A DNA stretch of 64,000 bases from Intestinibacter bartlettii (GTDB lineage Bacteria; Bacillota; Clostridia; Peptostreptococcales; Peptostreptococcaceae), in the NCBI RefSeq assembly GCF_000154445.1, contig NZ_DS499564.1. One strand, 5' to 3'. The translations under genes and the position numbers were made by a program. Of this stretch, positions 9,648 to 19,153 are shown in pieces. Below the pieces are notes generated by a model. It was not told the DNA's origin. It did no database searches and saw only the letters and a program-made list of their open reading frames with translations. Every line of letters begins with the position of its first letter. Positions within the stretch are counted from its first letter, which is position 1.

Positions 9648-9864
9648 AAAATCACCTCTTTACATTAATCGTTGTCAATTCATTTATTTGCCTATGTTTT
9701 ACCTTATTATATATTTTGACTTTTATAAAGGATTTCATTCTTTTATATATGTAATTTTCTATTTTTTACTGCAAATAACATGTTTTAGATAAATATTCTT
9801 AATAATTATATCATTAAACTATCATTTTTTTATGTATTTTTTTGATATTATAATTTAAAACACA

Positions 9865-9890
9865 AAAGGGAGTGATTTAACCTCACCCCC
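9865..9890 (-). terminator. Hairpin downstream of the coiled-coil gene
   Basis: Arms AGGGAGTGA and TCACCCCCT (one mismatch, 7-base loop), followed on the minus strand by a TTTTGTGTTTT tract. It lies 22 bases beyond the stop of the 9912-10979 gene. Confidence 0.6.
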
Positions 9891-9911
9891 TCCATAAATT
9901 TTAGATACTTA

Positions 9912-10979
9912 TTATTTTAATTTTATAAGTTCTAAATATTTTTTGCTATTAACACTTCCGTTATGCTCTGCTTTTTCTAGTAATTCAATTGCTTTATCTA
10001 CATCTTTTTCAATTAATCTACCTCTATATAATTCGAATCCTAGTTTTTCTAGATATAACGGATTTCCTTCTGCTGCTTTTTCTTTATATATGTTAATTAG
10101 CTTATCTACGCATCTTTCATCTTCGTCATCAAGTAGTTTTTCATACTCAACAACAGCTTCATCTATTTTGCCTTCTTTATAATATCTTTCTCCTAATACA
10201 TAGCTCGCTTCTATTTCTCCTTCATCTGATAAAAGTTTTAATACATTTGAACTAAATCCTTTATATATTGATTCTTTTGCTGAATCTGTATCTCTATATG
10301 TGTCTATTACATTTTCTATAAAGTCGGACATAAGCTCTTCTAGATTTCCACCTAAAATTGCTTCCATAGCTGTGTTTGATGATTCTTTCATCATTTTTAA
10401 TTTTTCAGGTGATATTTGCATATTGGGTTGAACTGTTCCAATTTGTTCAACTTTTTCATCTATTGAATCTATCATCTTTTGTTGTTTTTCTAATGCTGTG
10501 TTTACACGCTCCATTATATTTTCATATTGTTCATCTAATTTTTTAATTAGTTCTCTTTCAATAAATGTATCAATTCTCTTATTAAAAGAAGTTATCTTTT
10601 TATCTAAATCTCTTACATTATTTGATATCGTATTGAAACTGATTGTATTACTATTTTTCATAACAGAGTGTATTTCTCCCCCAAATTTTGAAACAGTTTC
10701 AATAAGTTCGTCCATTTTTGATAAATCGCCTTCTATTGTCTGCAGCTCTTTTATCATGTGATTTACCTTCTGCTTATATGTACTTAGTTCATCTATCTTC
10801 TTCTTGGTCAAATCAATATCTTTTAATGACTGTAACCTTGTAATCGATTTGTTAAACTCATTTATACTCCCCTCTAAACCATTTAAAGTTTCACATATCT
10901 GCTCACTATTTCTATTAAAATTATCTATTGAATCTACTATCCCCTTTGTATTAAGTTCCTTATTCGCCATATCGTTCAC
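9912..10979 (-). CDS. Coiled-coil protein with C-terminal Sel1-like repeats
   Basis: 355 aa, not recognised as a named family. Residues ~10-180 are heptad-rich and predicted coiled coil (long runs of DNFNRNSEQICETLNGLEGS type). Residues ~240-350 carry Sel1/TPR-like helical pairs, ending AIELLEKAEHNGSVNSKKYL. It has no signal peptide and no membrane segment. The GTG start directly abuts the stop of the large Sel1-helicase gene. An ATG three codons in (10970) with AGGTGA five bases before it is an equally good start. The direct abutment and the shared Sel1 repeats suggest that the two proteins work together. Confidence 0.7.
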   Translation of the reverse strand: MNDMANKELNTKGIVDSIDNFNRNSEQICETLNGLEGSINEFNKSITRLQSLKDIDLTKKKIDELSTYKQKVNHMIKELQTIEGDLSKMDELIETVSKFGGEIHSVMKNSNTISFNTISNNVRDLDKKITSFNKRIDTFIERELIKKLDEQYENIMERVNTALEKQQKMIDSIDEKVEQIGTVQPNMQISPEKLKMMKESSNTAMEAILGGNLEELMSDFIENVIDTYRDTDSAKESIYKGFSSNVLKLLSDEGEIEASYVLGERYYKEGKIDEAVVEYEKLLDDEDERCVDKLINIYKEKAAEGNPLYLEKLGFELYRGRLIEKDVDKAIELLEKAEHNGSVNSKKYLELIKLK

Positions 10980-13900
10980 CTATCTCCCATTCATCTTTTT
11001 ATTTATATCCCCGAGTAATTGATTTACATTTTTTATTTTTAATCCAATATTTGAAGACAATTTATTTGTTTTCTTTATTTTATTTTTTAAGATATTATGT
11101 AATTTATCAAATCTGTATCCGTAATTATCGAATAAATCGCTGAAATTTATTCCTTGTTTATCTAAACATTTGTAAAACTCTCTTAATTGTTTTTCATAAG
11201 ATAAATTATTCATATATAAATACATAATTGCGTATTTTTCAAAGTTATATGCTTTTTCATAATAAGTTTGTGCAAGTTTGTATTCTCCTATATGGAATAA
11301 TTCATCTCCCTTTTCATCGTATTTTCCTTCTTGTTCAAATAAATCACATATTTTTGCTAAATTATTCGAATTTGGTTCAACACTTCGAGTAAAGTAGTTC
11401 TTAGCCTGTGCATATTCTTCATCATAGAAGAATTTCATACCTATGTTGAATAGTTCCGAACTGTCTCCAATTAATTCCCCTAAGTTTAAATCCTTAAATG
11501 TGTCTATATTTTCTATATATCTTAAATTGTCGCCTAGTTTTTCCTTAATTTCTTTTAGAATTTCTGTTTCTTTTTCTTCTATAAGAACTAAGTTATAATT
11601 AGCTCTTGTTATCGAAACATAAAATCTATTAAAGTAATAACTATAATGACCTTCTTTTAGACTTTCCTTTTTATAAACCTCTTCATAAATATCAGCATAA
11701 TCAGATAGTATATTGTAGACAATTATATTATCGAATTCTTTCCCTTTAAATTCTGAAATTGTAAAGGCATTTTCGCATCCATACTTTTCTTTTAAATATT
11801 CTTTCTTCTCATCATCAGAAACTATAAGTGCCACTTTGGCAGATGCGTTGATTTGTGTGAATATAACTTTTAGATTTTCATCACTTGCCTTAACTTGCTC
11901 CACAATTCCTGTTTTATTATTTTTAGTTATTTCATATTGTCTGTCTTCTTCTTTTCTTGCTGGAAGTTTATCATTGATTATTTTATTTACGATGTTGTTC
12001 ATCTTCATTATATTAATAGAATTTCTGAAGTTTTCATTAAGGCGTTTATCCTCATAATTGTATCCATGTAAGTAAAATAATTTTCTAAGTCTTCCTACTT
12101 TAAAGAAGGTAGGATTTATTATCTGATTTGGGTCCCCAGCTAGCAGTATTTTTCTAGTTTTGTTCTTCCCATAAATCTCTTGTTCCTTTGCCAATAAAAA
12201 TAACATATAGATTTGTACTTCTGTAAAATCTTGTACCTCATCTACTACTACATATTCATAATTTATGTTTTTATCTTTTATCAAGCTTTGAAGTTCGAAT
12301 GCTATATCATTTATGTCGTAGTATTCATTTTCAACTAGCCATTGATTATATTTTTGTGTTATCGAATATAGTATTTCTCTATCTTCTTCAGCAAAAATCT
12401 TATAATCCTCAACTATTTTGTTACTATTATTTATGTAATATTCTGATTTTACTATGTCTTTTTCTTCTCTATCCCAATCTACATACATAGAACCTTTTAA
12501 TATTCCAAATATCTCGCTGTAGATAATATTTTTTTCTTTTTGATACTTTTTAATAAATTTTAAAATATTTCCATCACGAGATGTTTGATGTAAGTAATTT
12601 AAAAACTTAGTGAAATTTTTCTTATATGTATTTTGAGTTATAATCCTAGATCTGTCTATTTTTTTATTATTGTATTTATAATTTAACTCTGTACATACAT
12701 CCTCAAAAGTTTTAATATCTATATACTCATTAAATTCATAATAGCTTTCTATTACCTTTTCTTTTACATATTGTTTTAAGTTGTTTGAAAATGTTACATA
12801 TAGAATTTTGCTATCTGAGCCCATATTTTTTATTTTTTCAACCATATCTGGGATTAATTTAACAGTAGATATTGTTTTTCCGCTTCCTGCTATTCCTGAT
12901 AATATAAATGGTTCTGATTTTTGTATAAATGTATGTATTTGTTCTGACTGTTCTTTTGTCAATACCTCTTGATATATGATTTGCTTATCGTCAAAATCGA
13001 GAGATCTAAATGTCATATTATTTTCTTGAGTGTTTTTATTTACCACACTTATAATTTCTATGTTTTTACTTTTCTTTTCATTTACATATTTGAATTGATT
13101 GTGTTCATAAAAACTATTATTTATTCTTTTTGATACTTTTTGTGCTTCTCTTTCTTGGTCATTATGCTTTGTTATTGAAAATAATATAATGCCCTGCTTG
13201 TCTTTGTTTTGACTATTATTATATCTTTCAAAGTCAAATTCATTCTTCTTTGCATAATCATCTACAAAACAAGCTATTATTCTATCACTGTCATTTACTT
13301 TATTATTAAAGTCAAAACCATAGATTTTGTTATTCCCAACACCTTCGTATTTCTTAAACCCTAAACTTTTAAAATTCAAGGCTCCATTTGTTGAAGTTAA
13401 GCATTTATCTATTTTTATTATTAGTTTTTTCAAATCACTCTCCAAGTTATTATCTTTAACTTGTTTGTATATTGTTTGTTCTAAAAATATATTTATTCCT
13501 AAATCCTTGCTAAGTAATGATTCATCTTCAAAGTCTTCATATGCATAAATTTCTTCATTATCACTTACCTCCTCTAATACTAAAACATCGCTACCTTCAT
13601 TATTTATATCTAAATCAGCAACAACTTCTTCCGTATTATAAAGCTCTTCTGTATCGCTATTTTTCATTTTGTCTTCATAATGCTCTGTTAAATAAAACAT
13701 GGCATCTTCATAACCCATTTGGGCTAAATTATTATATAGTTTAAAAGCCTTTTCTTTATCTATATCTGTTCCTATCCCATGCTCATAAAAATATGCCAAC
13801 CTATACATTGCATCTTCGTAGCCAACTTGTAATAATTCGTTATAAATAGAAAATGCTTTTTTACTATCAACATTAGTCCCTATTCCATATTCATAGCATC

Positions 13901-14705
13901 GTCCCATAAGATATTTTGCATCTTTATTTCCATTTCCAACTGCCTTTTTATATCGATTAAATGCTTTTTTATGATCCTGTTTTACACCTATTCCATATTC
14001 ATAACAAATAGCCGTTCTAAGCTGTGCCTTATCATAACCAGCATTTGCACAATTTTTATAGAATTCAAATGCCTTCTTCTTATCTTTTTCTATTTCTTTT
14101 CCTTTTTCATAATATATTCCTAAACAATACTGGACAATAGTATCGATTTTATCATTTTCAAGTGATTTTAATATTTCATACGCTTTTTTTTCATCCTTAT
14201 CTACCCCTATTCCATGTTCGTAACAAAGTGCTAAACAAAATTTTGCTCTCGTATATCCCTGATTTGCCGATTTTTCAATCCAGATAAATGCTTCATCTTC
14301 ATCTTTATCGATGCCTATTCCATGTACATAAAAGCAAGCTAAATTGTATTGCGCTTCCTTGATACCATTTTGTGCTGCTTTTTTATACAATATAAATGAT
14401 TTTGAAATATCCCCTGTATCATTTTCTTCTGAAGGCATATAATAACAAGCTAAATCATATTGGGCTTCGGCATTTCCATCTTCGGCTTCCATCTTCAGGT
14501 CTGAAATAATGATTTCGTCCATTTCCTCCCTGCTCGGGATACGAAAATCATCTTCTATTTCTTTACTTATTCTTTTGTGCAATTCCTCTGATACTTTTCT
14601 TACATTCCTATCCTTAATTTCATAATACGTTTTTGTACTCTTTTCAAGTTTTTTAGTTGTATCATAAAACAACTCTATTGTAGAAACTTCCCTAAAATCC
14701 CTCAT
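10980..14705 (-). CDS. Sel1-repeat / superfamily 1 helicase fusion protein
   Basis: 1241-aa multidomain protein. Residues ~70-345 hold about seven Sel1 repeats (motif AxYxLAxxYEHGIGxDxDxxKAF). Residues ~435-530 are a small alpha/beta region of unknown type. Residues ~590-1060 are a UvrD/Rep-like superfamily 1 helicase core: Walker A GIAGSGKT near 603, DEVQD near 822, GDPNQI, LNENFRNS, SEFKGKEFDNIIVYN and YVSITRA. Residues ~1077-1170 are TPR-like. All helicase motifs look intact, so ATPase activity is likely; the nucleic-acid target is unknown. A GAAGG-type site precedes the ATG. It forms an operon with the next gene. DNA repair, stress response or phage defence are all possible. Confidence 0.8.
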   Translation of the reverse strand: MRDFREVSTIELFYDTTKKLEKSTKTYYEIKDRNVRKVSEELHKRISKEIEDDFRIPSREEMDEIIISDLKMEAEDGNAEAQYDLACYYMPSEENDTGDISKSFILYKKAAQNGIKEAQYNLACFYVHGIGIDKDEDEAFIWIEKSANQGYTRAKFCLALCYEHGIGVDKDEKKAYEILKSLENDKIDTIVQYCLGIYYEKGKEIEKDKKKAFEFYKNCANAGYDKAQLRTAICYEYGIGVKQDHKKAFNRYKKAVGNGNKDAKYLMGRCYEYGIGTNVDSKKAFSIYNELLQVGYEDAMYRLAYFYEHGIGTDIDKEKAFKLYNNLAQMGYEDAMFYLTEHYEDKMKNSDTEELYNTEEVVADLDINNEGSDVLVLEEVSDNEEIYAYEDFEDESLLSKDLGINIFLEQTIYKQVKDNNLESDLKKLIIKIDKCLTSTNGALNFKSLGFKKYEGVGNNKIYGFDFNNKVNDSDRIIACFVDDYAKKNEFDFERYNNSQNKDKQGIILFSITKHNDQEREAQKVSKRINNSFYEHNQFKYVNEKKSKNIEIISVVNKNTQENNMTFRSLDFDDKQIIYQEVLTKEQSEQIHTFIQKSEPFILSGIAGSGKTISTVKLIPDMVEKIKNMGSDSKILYVTFSNNLKQYVKEKVIESYYEFNEYIDIKTFEDVCTELNYKYNNKKIDRSRIITQNTYKKNFTKFLNYLHQTSRDGNILKFIKKYQKEKNIIYSEIFGILKGSMYVDWDREEKDIVKSEYYINNSNKIVEDYKIFAEEDREILYSITQKYNQWLVENEYYDINDIAFELQSLIKDKNINYEYVVVDEVQDFTEVQIYMLFLLAKEQEIYGKNKTRKILLAGDPNQIINPTFFKVGRLRKLFYLHGYNYEDKRLNENFRNSINIMKMNNIVNKIINDKLPARKEEDRQYEITKNNKTGIVEQVKASDENLKVIFTQINASAKVALIVSDDEKKEYLKEKYGCENAFTISEFKGKEFDNIIVYNILSDYADIYEEVYKKESLKEGHYSYYFNRFYVSITRANYNLVLIEEKETEILKEIKEKLGDNLRYIENIDTFKDLNLGELIGDSSELFNIGMKFFYDEEYAQAKNYFTRSVEPNSNNLAKICDLFEQEGKYDEKGDELFHIGEYKLAQTYYEKAYNFEKYAIMYLYMNNLSYEKQLREFYKCLDKQGINFSDLFDNYGYRFDKLHNILKNKIKKTNKLSSNIGLKIKNVNQLLGDINKKMNGR

Positions 14706-14807
14706 AAGCCTTCTCCTAATAATTTTTTATAATCCTATACTATAAGTATAATATAAATAGTATAATAAAATTATCTATTATTCTAAATTTTTGGAGGTAT
14801 AATTAAA

Positions 14808-15071
14808 TTGAATTACAAATTTTTTAGTCATACTGAATGTGAGTTTTTTCCATGCCATAAAACAAATGACCCGGAAAATTTCAATTGCTTATTCTGTTAT
14901 TGTCCACTATATGCCCTAAAAGATAAATGTGGTGGAAATTTTAAATATACAGAAAAGGGTATTAAGGATTGTAAAAATTGCACACTTCCTCATCAAAGAA
15001 AAAATTACGACTATGTAATTGGGAAGTTTAAAGAAATTATTGAAATAACAAAATTAGATACAGAAAAATAG
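14808..15071 (+). CDS. Cysteine-rich small-domain protein
   Basis: 87 aa with nine cysteines arranged as CEFFPC, CLFCYC, KCGG and CKNC, matching the 'cysteine-rich small domain' (zf-like, PF04071) that probably binds a metal or iron-sulfur centre. In other bacteria the domain occurs alone or fused to cobalamin-related enzymes; the biochemical role is not established. The start is TTG at 14808 with GGAGGT ten bases before it. Monocistronic with a perfect terminator. Confidence 0.75.
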   Translation: MNYKFFSHTECEFFPCHKTNDPENFNCLFCYCPLYALKDKCGGNFKYTEKGIKDCKNCTLPHQRKNYDYVIGKFKEIIEITKLDTEK

Positions 15072-15078
15072 ATAAAAA

Positions 15079-15121
15079 AATAGGAGTTAAGCCAATTTAT
15101 ATTGGCTAACTCCTATTTTTT
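15079..15121 (+). terminator. Intrinsic terminator of the Cys-rich gene
   Basis: Near-perfect stem (AATAGGAGTTAGCCAA-type arms around TTTATA) followed by TTTTTT. The 15122-15213 stretch beyond it is plain A+T-rich DNA. Confidence 0.9.
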
Positions 15122-15213
15122 CGTCTCATTTTTATTTCAGTCTTATTTCAATATATCCATAATACCATTTATTCAGCATTCTTTCAATATTATAATTTTT
15201 GTAATTTTATTTT

Positions 15214-15858
15214 TTATTTTAAATTGTCATAATTTATCGTTTTTAATTTTCTATATATCAATTGTAATACAATACTACAAATCAACATAATTGCTAAAAT
15301 TGCTACACCCATATGCATGAAAAATGTTTCTGGTAGCATATTTATGACTGGATCTATTTCAGGATTAAAAATCCAGTAATCATTGCTAAACATTATTTTA
15401 TGAAACATTATAAAACACGCATTGAAGTTTATTGCAATTGGAATAGCCAATAAAACCGGCATTACTATAATTAATATTGACGAATTTCTTAAAAATTTGA
15501 ATTCCTTTTTTCTAATTTGAATTATTCCACCTATTATTGAAATAATTCCTGTTATTATTGTAAGTATTTTTACATTTTGAAATATATCTCTAACTTCTTC
15601 AAAATGAATTTTCCCATTATGAGATGAAAGTAGAGATGGCAATTCAAATTCATCTGCTTTCCAACTTAAATTATAATCAATTAAATAATCGTAATTTTCT
15701 ATTATGTCTTCCCTTGATAAGTTGCTCATAGACTCTATATTTAGCTTGTCTATATCGTTGTAATAGATACTTTTTATATTCATCGCTATAATAACTGAAG
15801 AACCTATTACAAATAAAGCTAAACATATAGCCAAAATAGCATTTAAAAATTTTTTCAA
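15214..15858 (-). CDS. DUF1461/TIGR01906 membrane protein, probable lipoprotein transacylase Lit
   Basis: 214 aa with four hydrophobic segments (residues ~5-27, ~95-115, ~125-147, ~180-203) and an extracytoplasmic loop between the first two. The stretch FHKIMFSNDYWIFNPEIDPV followed by INMLPETFFMHM is the hallmark of TIGR01906/DUF1461. A member in Enterococcus was identified as Lit, which moves an acyl chain within bacterial lipoproteins to give the lyso form. The same activity here is an inference from family membership. Start is TTG with GGGGG seven bases upstream. It follows the ABC-F gene by 26 bases, possibly one transcript. Confidence 0.7.
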   Translation of the reverse strand: MKKFLNAILAICLALFVIGSSVIIAMNIKSIYYNDIDKLNIESMSNLSREDIIENYDYLIDYNLSWKADEFELPSLLSSHNGKIHFEEVRDIFQNVKILTIITGIISIIGGIIQIRKKEFKFLRNSSILIIVMPVLLAIPIAINFNACFIMFHKIMFSNDYWIFNPEIDPVINMLPETFFMHMGVAILAIMLICSIVLQLIYRKLKTINYDNLK

Positions 15859-15884
15859 TTGGAAGCCCCCTCTAATTTAAACTA

Positions 15885-17435
15885 TTAAACTATTTTTGTA
15901 GTGAAATCTTCTATATTCCAAACATCATCAACTACATCGCTGTAGAATTCTGGCTCATGGCAAACTAAAAGAACTGTGCCTTTAAATTCTTTTATTGCTT
16001 TTTTAAGCTCATCTTTAGCTTCTACATCTAAGTGGTTTGTAGGTTCGTCAAGAACTAAGAAGTTTATGTCTTTTAACATTAATTTACATAATCTAACTTT
16101 AGCTGCTTCTCCCCCACTTAAAACTCTAACTTGACTTGTTATATGTTCAGTAGTAAGACCACATTTAGCAAGTGCTTGTCTAACTTCGTAGTTAGTTAAT
16201 ACAGGGTACTCTTGCCATACATCATCTAAAGCAGTGTTGTAGTTGTCCATTGAACTTTCTTGTTCGAAATATCCAACTTCTAAATAATCACCTAGTTCAA
16301 CTTCACCAGCGAATGGTTTTGTCATTCCAAGTAAAGTTCTTAAAAGTGTTGATTTACCTATACCATTCATCCCTTTAAGAGCTATTTTTTGACCTCTTTC
16401 TAATTGGAAGTTTAATGGTTTTGTTAATGGTTCATTATATCCTAATACTAAATCTTTAGTTTCGAATATTATTCTAGCTGCTGCTCTAGCGTTTCTGAAA
16501 TTAAATGTTGGTTTTAATTTTTCTTTTGGTCTTTCTAAGATTTCCATCTTATCAAGTATTTTTTGTCTTGAGTTTGCCATACCTCTAGTTGCAACTCTCG
16601 CTTTGTTTCTTGCTACGAAATCTTCAAGTTTCTTTCTTTCTTCTAATTGTTTTTCGTAAGCACTTTCTTCTTGTCTTTTCTTAATATCTCTAAGTCTTAC
16701 AAATTCATCGTAGTTACCTTTGTATCTTGTAAGCTCAGCATTTTCTATATGGTAAATTACATTACATGTATTGTTTATAAAGTCTGTGTCGTGTGATACA
16801 AGAATGAAGCTATTTTCGTATTCTTGTAAATATCTTGTAAGCCATACTATATGCTCTTCATCTAAGTGGTTTGTAGGCTCGTCAAGGATTAATATTGTTG
16901 GACTTTCTAATAATAATTTAGTAAGAAGTACTTTTGTTCTTTGACCTCCACTTAAATCAGTTACGTCTCTATCAAGACCTATTTCCCCTAATCCTAAACC
17001 ATTAGCAACCTCTTGGATTTTTGCATCTATTGTATAGAATCCACTGTTTTCTAATATAGTTTGTATTTCAGCAGTTTCTTCAAGAAGTTTATTCATTTGT
17101 TCTTCGTCTGCTTCACCCATTAGGTCATACATTTTTAACATTTCTTGTTCTAACTCAAACATGTTTTTGAACGCATCTCTTAATACGTCTCTTATTGTCA
17201 TTCCTTTTTCTAAAACAGCATGCTGATCTAAATAACCAACTGTTGCTCTTGATGACCATTTTATATTACCTGCATCCGGCATTAATTTTTTTGTTATTAT
17301 ATTTAAGAAACTAGATTTACCCTCTCCATTAGCACCTACAAGGGCTATATGTTCTCCCTTTTTAAGTCTAAAAGATACATTCTCTAGTATTGTTCTCGCT
17401 CCGAAACCATGACTAACATTTTCTACTACTAGCAT
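15885..17435 (-). CDS. ABC-F family ATPase
   Basis: 516-aa soluble protein with two ABC ATPase domains and no membrane domain, the ABC-F layout. Domain 1: GANGEGKSS, LSGGQRTKVLLTKLLL, LILDEPTNHLDE. Domain 2: GMNGIGKST, LSGGEAAKVRLCKLML, LVLDEPTNHLDVE. The linker between them (residues ~235-310) is the charged P-site tRNA-interaction motif (KKRQEESAYEKQLEERKKLE). Such proteins act on the ribosome, either relieving stalls or protecting against antibiotics. The subfamily cannot be settled by eye, so housekeeping versus resistance is open. Confidence 0.9.
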   Translation of the reverse strand: MLVVENVSHGFGARTILENVSFRLKKGEHIALVGANGEGKSSFLNIITKKLMPDAGNIKWSSRATVGYLDQHAVLEKGMTIRDVLRDAFKNMFELEQEMLKMYDLMGEADEEQMNKLLEETAEIQTILENSGFYTIDAKIQEVANGLGLGEIGLDRDVTDLSGGQRTKVLLTKLLLESPTILILDEPTNHLDEEHIVWLTRYLQEYENSFILVSHDTDFINNTCNVIYHIENAELTRYKGNYDEFVRLRDIKKRQEESAYEKQLEERKKLEDFVARNKARVATRGMANSRQKILDKMEILERPKEKLKPTFNFRNARAAARIIFETKDLVLGYNEPLTKPLNFQLERGQKIALKGMNGIGKSTLLRTLLGMTKPFAGEVELGDYLEVGYFEQESSMDNYNTALDDVWQEYPVLTNYEVRQALAKCGLTTEHITSQVRVLSGGEAAKVRLCKLMLKDINFLVLDEPTNHLDVEAKDELKKAIKEFKGTVLLVCHEPEFYSDVVDDVWNIEDFTTKIV

Positions 17436-17492
17436 TTATCCACCTCTTATAAATTTTATTTGTTTACATCTATACTATTATATTTGATTTTT

Positions 17493-18206
17493 TTAATTTT
17501 GCATATACGTATTTTCAAAATACAGAATTAGGATTCCTGCCGTCGTTCTTTGTGAGAATTCCAATGCTTTTTCTGCTATTAAATAAAATCTGTTATTTAC
17601 ATTTTGTATATATCTATGGAGATGTTGATTTTTTATCGCATTGTAAGAATTGAATTTTATATATTCTTCTACAGTATTAAAATAAATTGGCTCGGAGTAA
17701 GTTCTGAATCTCTTTATTTTTAAATATCTTAATTTAACGTAATTTTCGAATTGCATATGATTATTTAGTAAATCTCCTGTGGCGTGTTGTGGAACGGTTA
17801 TATCTTGAATTAAATGACATACTGCACCCAGATAGAACATTGAGTTATAAATATCGCCTTCGTAAAAATAATTTATAGCATAATTATAATATTCTTGTGA
17901 TAATGTAAGGGCATTGTCGTTTGTCCCTGGCAGCCCTTTTTTTGTATATACGTTATAAAAATGGCCATAACACTTTAAATCTTGGTCTGCCCATACAACC
18001 CCTTCGTTTATTATTTTTCTATATCTATTAAAAACTTCATATTCTTCATAGTATCCATTAAACCACAAACTATTTATTGCATTTTCCTGTAAAAATATAT
18101 GAACTTTGCAATCTGGCTTTGAAAATTTATTTTTAATTGGCCCTATCACATTTAATGTTTTTTCGAAAATACTGTTATTCCTGCTTTCCCCCAATATTTG
18201 TGTCAT
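17493..18206 (-). CDS. Zinc-dependent phospholipase C-like protein
   Basis: 237 aa resembling the catalytic domain of zinc phospholipase C (alpha-toxin/PC-PLC family). Ordered metal-ligand candidates are visible: HIFLQENA, the ADQD acidic stretch, GHFYN, and the key segment FYLGAVCHLIQDITVPQHA followed by HMQFENYV. Two differences stand out: there is no signal peptide and no C-terminal lipid-binding C2-like domain, so a secreted toxin role is unlikely from this sequence. AAGGTGATATT precedes the ATG. It sits nine bases after the amidase gene on the same strand. The substrate could be an internal or forespore membrane lipid; that is a guess. Confidence 0.7.
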   Translation of the reverse strand: MTQILGESRNNSIFEKTLNVIGPIKNKFSKPDCKVHIFLQENAINSLWFNGYYEEYEVFNRYRKIINEGVVWADQDLKCYGHFYNVYTKKGLPGTNDNALTLSQEYYNYAINYFYEGDIYNSMFYLGAVCHLIQDITVPQHATGDLLNNHMQFENYVKLRYLKIKRFRTYSEPIYFNTVEEYIKFNSYNAIKNQHLHRYIQNVNNRFYLIAEKALEFSQRTTAGILILYFENTYMQN

Positions 18207-18215
18207 AATATCACC

Positions 18216-18986
18216 TTATTTTTTATTTTTGAAATAATTATCTAATCCATCTGCCACACACGTCATCATCTTTTCTTGATATTGTGGACTAGACATATTT
18301 TGGTCTTCGGTGTAATTGCTCATAAATCCCATTTCTAGTAAAACTACTGGAACTTGGGACCAGTTAAATCCTGTTAAATCGCTTCTTTCAAATATTCCAT
18401 TAACTTTAAATCCGTTATTTTGCATATTTTCATTTACATATTTTGCACAGTTTGAACTGTCTTCAAATATAGCTGATGTATATTGACCATCTTTTGATGG
18501 TATTAAAATAGATGCACCTGTTATTCCAGTATTATCAGAACCATCAGCATGAATTCTAACTACCATATCCACTTTCTTTTCGTTTGCAAATATAGCTCTT
18601 TCTTTATTACTAATATCTACATCATGACTTTCTCTTGTCATATAGACTTTATATCCTCTACTTTCTAATATATGTTTTAGTTTTAAAGATGCTTCTAAAT
18701 TTAATTCGTATTCTGGTTTTTTAGTCGCTATTCCAGCTGTTCCTGAGGATACTTTTGCTTTATATGAGCCCGAATTCGGCCCTACTTGTTCTGTTTGTGA
18801 ATTTCCCTTTGCTTGGTGACCTGGGTCGATACATATTGTATGTTGTTCTTTAACAGTAGCTTCTTGTTTTGGCGCAAATGTTAAATTAGATACTGCTTTT
18901 GTTAAATTTTTAGTTTCACTTGCTCTAGAAATCATTATAAGTCCGATTATCATTATAATAGTGGTTAAAATTTTGTATTTCTTCAC
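18216..18986 (-). CDS. N-acetylmuramoyl-L-alanine amidase (Amidase_3)
   Basis: 256 aa: an N-terminal hydrophobic anchor or uncleaved signal (residues ~7-22), a linker, then a full Amidase_3 domain from ~residue 48. Zinc-ligand motifs are visible: TICIDPGHQ (His), ELNLEASLKLK (Glu), VRIHADGS (His) and the catalytic VVLLEMGFMSN (Glu). It cleaves the bond between MurNAc and L-Ala in peptidoglycan. No cell-wall-binding domain is present. Start is GTG with GGAGGG upstream. Its position next to sporulation genes would fit a cortex- or engulfment-related amidase, but no direct evidence shows this. Confidence 0.88.
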   Translation of the reverse strand: MKKYKILTTIIMIIGLIMISRASETKNLTKAVSNLTFAPKQEATVKEQHTICIDPGHQAKGNSQTEQVGPNSGSYKAKVSSGTAGIATKKPEYELNLEASLKLKHILESRGYKVYMTRESHDVDISNKERAIFANEKKVDMVVRIHADGSDNTGITGASILIPSKDGQYTSAIFEDSSNCAKYVNENMQNNGFKVNGIFERSDLTGFNWSQVPVVLLEMGFMSNYTEDQNMSSPQYQEKMMTCVADGLDNYFKNKK

Positions 18987-19153
18987 TTAGAAAAGCCCTC
19001 CTATGTATTTTAAAATTTGTTAATATGTTTTTTATTATTTCCTATGTGTTTTAAAAGTTTCTTATTTTACTATTTATATTTTAATTTTCATTTAAAACTA
19101 TATTTTTTCATATATATATTTATATACATACAAATTTATAGAGGTGATAACCC

